A DNA stretch of 8,379 bases from Actinomycetota bacterium (GTDB lineage Bacteria > Actinomycetota > Actinomycetes > S36-B12). The DNA lies in contig JAPLBU010000117.1 in the NCBI GenBank assembly GCA_026392575.1, positions 1 to 8,379 on the forward strand, read 5' to 3'. Under the pieces are notes generated by a model. The model saw only the letters and a program-made list of their open reading frames with translations, was not told the DNA's origin and searched no databases. Shown here piece by piece: positions 3,739 to 8,379 of the stretch (position 1 is the stretch's first letter; each line of letters opens with the position of its first letter). Made by a program: the position numbers and the translations under genes.

Positions 3739-5925
3739 ATGAACAGGAAAATGATCGTCTTCCCCGTTGTCGCCTGCCTCGCCTTCCTGTTCTCCGCGCA
3801 GGCACCCGCTGCCGTGGCCGATGACCGCGCCACCGCGACGAAGGCGTCCCCCGTCATCCCGCGAGCGTCCGTCGTCCTGGCAAAGACGGGGGACGGCCCG
3901 AGCGCCGTGGTCGTCGATCCGTTCGGCGGCGTGTACACGGCCGATTCGCGGGCCAACACCGTCACGAAGATCACGCCTGAAGGCGATGCCGCCGTCCTGG
4001 GCACCACGGGCAAGGCGCCGATCGCCCTCGCACTGGATTCGGTCGGCAACATCTACACCGCCAACAGCGGCGACAACACCGTCACCAGGATCACCCCCAG
4101 CGGCGTGTCATCGCTGTTCGGCTCGACCGGCAACAAGCCGATGGGGATCAAGGTCGATGCGGCCGGCAACGCCTACACCGCCAACTATCTCGACAGCACC
4201 GTCACGAAGATCACCGCCGCTGGCATCTCGGCCACGTTGGCCGCGACCGGCAAGCACCCACTAGGACTCACGCTGGATCCGGCCGGCAACGTCTACACCG
4301 CCAACGAGGGCTCGGACACGGTCACGAAGATCACCCCCGACGGCACCCCGTCGACGTTCGGCACGACCGGAGGCTGGCCGCAGGCAATCGCGATCGATGA
4401 ATCGGGCAGCGTCTTCACGGCCAATTGGAACTCCGGCAACGTCTCCCGGATCACCTCGGCCGGTGCCTCGAGCATCATCGGCACAACGGGTCGGCGCCCC
4501 ATCGGCATCACCCTTGACCCGAACGGAAATATCTACACGACGAACGACGGCTCGGACTCCGTCTCCCAGCTCACGCAGGATGGCCAGTCTCGGATCATTG
4601 CCAAGGCCGGTCGTCGGCCCGTGGGCATCACCTCGGACGCGGCGGGCAATCTCTTCGTGGCCAACGCCATGTCGAACACGGTGTCGCAGATCTTCCCGCG
4701 TCCGCCGATCCGACCCCACGTCGTATCCCTCACCACCGTCACCGTGGCGTCGCCCAGCAACCCCGCCGCGTGGATCATCCCGTTCTACAACGACGTCTAC
4801 CAGTCCAGTGCTACCTGCCAGAGCGCCCTGCCCGCTGTCGTGGCTGCTACTCAGGCGAACCCGGACCCCTCGGTGCAGAAGGTCGCGTCAACATCCTGCA
4901 TGCAGGTCGGCAGCGTCCCCTACACGTACGACATCGCGGAGACGGAACTGACGGTTGCCCAGTGGGTTGTCTTCCTGAACACCGTGGATCCGTTCGGCAG
5001 CAACCGCCACCACCTGTGGGATGCACCTGAGAGCTCCAACGTGTGGCCGAAGTTCGGCTCCATCAACCGCACTTTGAAGGCACCGCCGGGGCAGCGCTAC
5101 TTCGTGGCATCGTCGGCGTGGGCGAACAAGCCGTACAACTCCGCGGACTTCACCCGGGCGGCTCGTTTCGTCAACGCGGCCGGAAACGGCAAGGTGCTCT
5201 CGAAGAAGACCTCCTTCGTCACCACGGTCTCAGGCGAGCGACTTCAGCTGACTACCTATGAGGTGCGTCTGTCTCCCAAGACCGAGACCGGCATGTACTC
5301 CCTGAAGAATCGCAAGGCCACGCGTAACTCCCAGACCGGCTTCATGGTCTCCAGCCAGGACGAGTGGATCAAGGCCGCGTACTACGACCCGAAGGGCGGC
5401 GGAAAGTTCTCGTACTGGGACTACCCCACCAATCCGGGTCTGTTCGTCAACTGCGCGGTCGACAAGGCGGGCTGTGCCGAAGGCGAGCAGCCCACGGCCA
5501 CGCTGCTCGACATCAACGGCAACGTCACCAACGCCGGAACCCAGCCCCTGGCCACCTTCGAGTCGCTGCCCGGCATTGCTCCCGACTGGTGCCCGCAGCC
5601 GTTCACTGCAGCCCAGTGCGCGCAGACTCCGGTGAAACTGTTCCCCGCCTATACGGGGAATGTCAGCTCGGTCGGGCAGGCGCTCACCCGCTCGCCATGG
5701 GGAACGCTCGATCAGGGTGGCAACGTCGTGGAGATCACCGACACGATCGCCCCGCCGCCCGAGCTCGGTGATCCGAAGATTGTCTGGCGTCGTTGGCACG
5801 GCGGCGTCGTCACCGCTACGGCGTACCAGATGTGGCTCTCCGCAGTCGGCGTAACGCCGCAGACGGTTCCCGGCTACTCCATCAACCCGTTCCGCGGGAT
5901 CCGGGTCGTCGTCCAGGGGCTGTAG
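3739..5925 (+). CDS. Secreted seven-repeat beta-propeller fused to a SUMF1/FGE-like domain
   Basis: 728 residues. N-terminal Sec signal peptide: MNRKM, hydrophobic IVFPVVACLAFLFSA, probable cleavage near AQA or AVA (residues 20-27). Residues 54-322 are seven tandem repeats with an exact 40-residue period, pattern P.G(I/L).(L/V)D..GN.YTAN...(N/D)TVTKIT..G....(F/L)G.TG, as in NHL/Vgb (streptogramin-lyase-like) propellers, which generally bind ligands or serve as scaffolds. After a linker (VTVASPSNPAAW), residues about 396-728 match the formylglycine-generating-enzyme/sulfatase-modifying fold: YDIAETELTVAQWVVFLNTV, SSQDEWIKAAYYDPKGGGKF, TLDQGGNVVEITDT and the closing PFRGIRVVV. FGE's C-terminal catalytic cysteines (as in GFRCA) are absent, V replacing C, so formylglycine activity is unlikely; binding or another role is possible. 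Four or more other cysteines could form disulfides. It is flanked by hairpins and apparently transcribed alone. Confidence 0.85.
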   Translation: MNRKMIVFPVVACLAFLFSAQAPAAVADDRATATKASPVIPRASVVLAKTGDGPSAVVVDPFGGVYTADSRANTVTKITPEGDAAVLGTTGKAPIALALDSVGNIYTANSGDNTVTRITPSGVSSLFGSTGNKPMGIKVDAAGNAYTANYLDSTVTKITAAGISATLAATGKHPLGLTLDPAGNVYTANEGSDTVTKITPDGTPSTFGTTGGWPQAIAIDESGSVFTANWNSGNVSRITSAGASSIIGTTGRRPIGITLDPNGNIYTTNDGSDSVSQLTQDGQSRIIAKAGRRPVGITSDAAGNLFVANAMSNTVSQIFPRPPIRPHVVSLTTVTVASPSNPAAWIIPFYNDVYQSSATCQSALPAVVAATQANPDPSVQKVASTSCMQVGSVPYTYDIAETELTVAQWVVFLNTVDPFGSNRHHLWDAPESSNVWPKFGSINRTLKAPPGQRYFVASSAWANKPYNSADFTRAARFVNAAGNGKVLSKKTSFVTTVSGERLQLTTYEVRLSPKTETGMYSLKNRKATRNSQTGFMVSSQDEWIKAAYYDPKGGGKFSYWDYPTNPGLFVNCAVDKAGCAEGEQPTATLLDINGNVTNAGTQPLATFESLPGIAPDWCPQPFTAAQCAQTPVKLFPAYTGNVSSVGQALTRSPWGTLDQGGNVVEITDTIAPPPELGDPKIVWRRWHGGVVTATAYQMWLSAVGVTPQTVPGYSINPFRGIRVVVQGL
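3898..4702 (+). repeat. Seven tandem 120-bp coding repeats
   Basis: The propeller section repeats every 120 bp with units starting near 3898, 4018, 4138, 4258, 4378, 4498 and 4618; the last is incomplete. The best conserved DNA blocks are GGCAACNTCTACACCGCCAAC and GTCACGAAGATCACC. Similarity is maintained at protein and codon level, and divergence is spread evenly, so this is an old domain repeat rather than a recent expansion. Confidence 0.85.
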
Positions 5926-5937
5926 GGCCTCGGGATC

Positions 5938-5952
5938 TGACGGGTCCCGTCA
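5938..5952. repeat. 15-bp palindrome TGACGGGTCCCGTCA
   Basis: Perfect inverted repeat of seven bases around a central T, starting 13 nt after the stop of the propeller gene. It could act as a small terminator (5-bp stem, 5-nt loop) or as a regulator site. It coincides with the point where homology to the nucleotidyltransferase pseudogene begins. Confidence 0.5.
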
Positions 5953-6206
5953 CGTCTGGGCGCACGCTCGACCGCCTCATTCGAGCATCAGGCGCGACTC
6001 TGGACGTCACCTTGCGAGCGGCCCGGACCGCGCAGGGCAGTCTTCTGACCGATCTGCGCGACCACGCAAACGAGATCCGAGGTGCGGCACGCAAGCGCCG
6101 GATCCGAAACGTTCGCGTGTTCGGGTCCGCAGCCCGGGGCGATGAGACATCCGCCTCCGACGTTGACCTGCCCGTCACGTCGTCTTCATCCCCAGGGATG
6201 CTCACC
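5952..6206 (+). pseudogene. Truncated MNT-type nucleotidyltransferase
   Basis: A reading frame without a usable ATG start encodes LLTDLRDHANEIRGAA, then NVRVFGSAARG (from about 6105) and SDVDL (6156-6170). GS-X10-DVD is the signature of minimal nucleotidyltransferases, including the MntA antitoxins that AMPylate HEPN toxins. The upstream TLDRLIRASGATLDVTL resembles the tail of a helix-turn-helix domain often fused to such proteins, so the 5' half with the recognition helices seems lost. After SPGMLT the similarity stops; the rest of the MNT domain is missing and the frame becomes Pro/Leu repeats until a stop at 6363-6365. No HEPN partner is visible. The catalytic motif is intact, but both ends are gone and no ribosome site is seen, so it is judged a relic. 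Confidence 0.65.
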
Positions 6207-6221
6207 GTCCATCAAGCTTTT

Positions 6222-6248
6222 CCGCTGCCGCTGCCGCTGCCGCTGCTG
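6222..6248 (+). repeat. CCGCTG hexanucleotide tandem repeat
   Basis: Four perfect CCGCTG units (6222-6245) plus a CTG. It lies in the non-coding tail after the nucleotidyltransferase relic. Such repeats can change length by polymerase slippage, but here no gene reads through it, so no phase-variation role is apparent. The remaining bases to 6377 hold nothing recognised. Confidence 0.8.
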
Positions 6249-6377
6249 TCTGGGACGCTGCCGTCGCCTACGGCACGGGTCTGCACGGCGGGTGGCAGCC
6301 GTGGGTGCCCTCCAGAGACCCGGCGGTACATGGTGACTAGGCGTGCGAGCGCGCCCTCGGGCTGACAGGATGCTGCA

Positions 6378-7748
6378 ATGGCTGATGTTTCCCTTCCCGC
6401 CGACGTCGACGTAATCGTCGTCGGCGCAGGCTTCTCCGGGCTTGCCGCCGCCCGCGACCTCGTGCGCTCGGGCCTCCGCGTGGCGCTCCTCGAGGCGGGG
6501 TCGCGCGTCGGCGGCCGCACCCTCACTGTCCACCAGGCCGACACCTGGATCGAGCTGGGCGGCCAGTGGATCGGTCCGGGGCAGCACCGGGTGCTGGCGC
6601 TCGCGCACGAGTTGGGCGCACGAACGTTCCCCACGCCCACAGACGGCGAGGACCTGTCGTGGGTGAACGGTGCGAGGCGCGACCTGCCCGCTGACGCCGT
6701 GGCGGCCTACAAGCGCGTAGTCGCCGAGATCGACCGGTTGGCGTCATTCGTGCCGCCGGAAGCGCCGTGGACAATGCCTGGAGCAACCACCTGGGACCGC
6801 ACGACAGTTGAGGACTGGCTGGCCGTCCAGGTCCCGGTCGCGAGCATCGGTTGGTGCGTGCTGAACGAGGCGCTGAGCGGGCTGATGTCGATGCCGACGA
6901 ACGAGTTCTCGATGCTCACCTTGCTGCACAGCGCCGCGACGGAGGGCTCCCTCGCTGCATCTCTCGGCATCGAAGGTGGCGCCCAGGAATCGAGAGTGGT
7001 CGGCGGTCTTCACGTGCTCGCGACGGGCCTCGCCGAGCGGCTCGGGCACCTCGTCCACCTCGACGCACCGGTACGCGAACTGGTCTGGGAGGCCGACCAG
7101 GTGTTGGCAGTGACGGATCGCGGCCGCGTGCGGGCACGCAGGGCCGTCGTAGCCCTGGCACCCAGTCAGGCCGCCGGCGTGCTGTTCACCCCGGCCTTGC
7201 CCGCGCGCCGGGCAGCCCTGCACGACGCGATGCCGCTGGGCTCGGTGATCAAGGTCAACGTCGTCTACGCACGACCTTTCTGGCGCGAGGCGGGACTGTC
7301 GGGCGCAGTGTCGGATCTCGATGGCCCGCTTACCTTCGCGATCGACAACACCACCCCCGACTGTGGTCTGGGTGTCCTGGTGGGCTTCTTCTCAGACAAG
7401 GCAGCGCGCTCCCACTCCGACGCAGTGCTGGGTGCGAGCGCCGCCGACGTGCGACGTGGTCTGTGGACCGAGCAGGCCAGGCGTTGGTTCGGCCCCGAGG
7501 CCGCCGAGATCCTGCACTACGTGGACAAGGACTGGTCGGGGGATCCGTGGATCGGCGGCGGCTTCTCGGGTGTGATGAGACCCGGTGAGTGGTCATCCTG
7601 CGGACCGGCATTGCGCGATCCTGTAGGACCGTTGCACTGGGCCGGCAGCGAGACGGCCACCAAGTGGACCGGCTACGTCGAGGGCGCCCTGCTGGCCGGC
7701 GAGCGGGCCGCTGCCGAGGTGGCCGACGAGCTCGTCGGGCGCACCTGA
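6378..7748 (+). CDS. Flavin monoamine oxidase family protein (FAD-dependent amine oxidase)
   Basis: 456 residues, the usual length. The Rossmann FAD site is VIVVGAGFSGLAAARDL (G16, G18, G21), with E39 in LLEAGSRVGGRT binding the ribose, followed by WIELGGQWIGPGQ. The C-terminal flavin motif is WAGSETATKWTGYVEGALLAGERAAAEV (near 420-447), very close to eukaryotic MAO and bacterial putrescine oxidases. These enzymes oxidise primary or secondary amines to imines, with O2 reduced to H2O2. At the place where MAO-A/B carry the covalent flavin cysteine (GGCYT), this protein has GGGFSG, so FAD is probably held non-covalently. There is no signal peptide, so it is cytoplasmic. AGGA lies 7 nt before ATG 6378. 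Substrate cannot be fixed from sequence; a putrescine- or tyramine-type amine is a guess. It stands alone, convergent with the ABC ATPase. Confidence 0.9.
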   Translation: MADVSLPADVDVIVVGAGFSGLAAARDLVRSGLRVALLEAGSRVGGRTLTVHQADTWIELGGQWIGPGQHRVLALAHELGARTFPTPTDGEDLSWVNGARRDLPADAVAAYKRVVAEIDRLASFVPPEAPWTMPGATTWDRTTVEDWLAVQVPVASIGWCVLNEALSGLMSMPTNEFSMLTLLHSAATEGSLAASLGIEGGAQESRVVGGLHVLATGLAERLGHLVHLDAPVRELVWEADQVLAVTDRGRVRARRAVVALAPSQAAGVLFTPALPARRAALHDAMPLGSVIKVNVVYARPFWREAGLSGAVSDLDGPLTFAIDNTTPDCGLGVLVGFFSDKAARSHSDAVLGASAADVRRGLWTEQARRWFGPEAAEILHYVDKDWSGDPWIGGGFSGVMRPGEWSSCGPALRDPVGPLHWAGSETATKWTGYVEGALLAGERAAAEVADELVGRT

Positions 7749-7951
7749 CGCGGATCAGGGCAGGGTCTGCACACGCCGCCGGCCGGGCCTGAGTGAAACG
7801 CCCATCCGCAGCGCCGTATCCCCTCCTGGTATCCCGTTCACAGCCTCAGCAACTCGCAGCGCGCTTCGATCATCCGCCCGACCGTCCGGCCCCCAGTCAG
7901 ATCCCCGCGCATCGCCCGATCCCCTGACTCTGCTGGCCTCTTCCCGATCAC
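7749..7951. other. Convergent intergenic spacer
   Basis: About 200 bp between the oxidase and the convergent ABC ATPase. Only weak hairpins are visible (for example GCAG-GGT-CTGC around 7763-7774, and GGGC/GCCC further on); none is convincing as a terminator. No gene is seen. Confidence 0.4.
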
Positions 7952-8379
7952 TTACGCCGGTGACTCGCGGGTCTTTGGCCCGGTGTCGTCGTCGGGGTCG
8001 TCGTGGCGGGGTGTCGAGCGGTCGGGCATCGCGATGAGACGTGACACCGGCCGGCCGAGCCGCTGCGACGCGCGCTGCGGGATCCAGCCCTCGCGCGGGA
8101 CTGCGTCCATCAGCGCCTGTGTGTACTCGTGCTGCGGCGCGGCGAGCACGTCGTCGGTCGCACCGCGCTCCACCACCTCGCCACGGCGCATCACCACGAT
8201 CTGGTCGCTCACCTGCTGCACCACGGCGAGGTCGTGGGAGACGAACACGTAGGTGATTCCCAGACGCGACCGCAGGTCTGACAGGAGGTTGAGCACCTGT
8301 CCCTGCACGGAGACGTCGAGAGCGGAGACGGCCTCGTCGAGGATAAGCACCTCGGGCTCGGCGGCCAGAGCGCGCGCGA
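7952..8379 (-). CDS. Oligopeptide/dipeptide ABC transporter ATPase, C-terminal part (OppF/DppF-like)
   Basis: 142 codons plus two bases inside the window; the frame is open to the right edge. It begins at ARALAAEP, immediately after where the ABC signature should be (outside the window). Walker B plus D-loop is VLILDEAVSALD, and the H-loop is VFVSHDLAVV. EVVERGATDDVLAAPQHEYTQALMDAVP is the typical C-terminal stretch of peptide/nickel importer ATPases of the Opp/Dpp class, which bind ATP under the membrane permeases. The last 25 residues are an acidic, Pro-rich tail (RHDDPDDDTGPKTRESPA). This end could belong to a separate DppF-like protein or to a fused double ATPase; the window does not tell. 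Permease and binding-protein genes would be expected upstream, beyond the right edge. Confidence 0.92.
   Translation of the reverse strand, partial: ARALAAEPEVLILDEAVSALDVSVQGQVLNLLSDLRSRLGITYVFVSHDLAVVQQVSDQIVVMRRGEVVERGATDDVLAAPQHEYTQALMDAVPREGWIPQRASQRLGRPVSRLIAMPDRSTPRHDDPDDDTGPKTRESPA

Noticed and set aside
3149..3742. 197-codon plus-strand and 226-codon minus-strand frames over the ATPase 3' end
   Set aside because: Shadow frames of the ATPase coding sequence; Arg/Pro-rich with no family features.
4261..4719. Minus-strand 152-codon frame with repeating sequence
   Set aside because: Its periodicity is simply the 120-bp propeller repeat read in antisense.
5793..5951. Start of the nucleotidyltransferase frame inside the propeller gene
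   Set aside because: This part is out of frame with the real gene there and has no resemblance to the MNT or HTH families; similarity starts only around 5952.
6222..6248. Phase-variable switch from the CCGCTG repeat
   Set aside because: The unit is six bases, so length changes keep the frame, and it lies in a relic rather than a live gene or promoter.
1..7748. The amine oxidase at 6378 as maturation partner (LodB) of the LodA-like protein
   Set aside because: LodB proteins belong to a different flavoprotein group (hydroxylase-like); the MAO-type motifs here and 6 kb separation make a link unsupported.

Overview
The window is GC-rich double-stranded DNA with actinobacterial character: G/C-ending codons, Tat and Sec signal peptides, a TANNNT -10 box placed exactly six bases before several start codons (leaderless transcripts), and an OppF/DppF-type transporter ATPase. 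No rRNA, tRNA, CRISPR array or intact transposase gene is visible. The species cannot be named from this sequence.

Left part (1-1760, all minus strand). From the left edge: the N-terminal 100 residues of a Tat-exported LodA/GoxA-like (cysteine tryptophylquinone) oxidase; a 59-bp relic of the 3' end of a secreted-protein gene; a toxin-first higBA toxin-antitoxin operon with its promoter/operator; and an intact 212-residue cysteine-rich secreted protein of unknown function. The last 59 bp of that gene match the relic on the far side of higBA (54 of 59 bases), so the toxin-antitoxin module is bracketed by a direct repeat of a gene 3' end, 764 bp apart.

Middle (1761-3738). About 570 bp without a convincing gene carry two separate sets of three short repeats with strict periods, CAAAGTGCAG every 23 bp and AGCGAWTCCGCGRC every 22 bp. 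The second set lies just upstream of a plus-strand AAA ATPase with a DUF4143/PD-(D/E)XK-like C-terminus. A hairpin follows that gene.

Right part (3739-8379). A large secreted plus-strand protein joins seven exact 40-residue beta-propeller repeats to a formylglycine-generating-enzyme (SUMF1)-like domain that lacks the usual catalytic cysteines. Next comes a truncated nucleotidyltransferase (MNT-type) pseudogene, a flavin monoamine oxidase, and, convergent on the minus strand, the C-terminal part of an oligopeptide ABC transporter ATPase that runs off the right edge.

The genes do not form one pathway. The layout looks like an accessory region: a toxin-antitoxin module between repeats, a broken nucleotidyltransferase, repeat arrays without genes and single exported proteins. 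The strongest unusual signals are the gene-3'-end repeat around higBA, the two periodic repeat arrays, and the propeller-SUMF1-like fusion.
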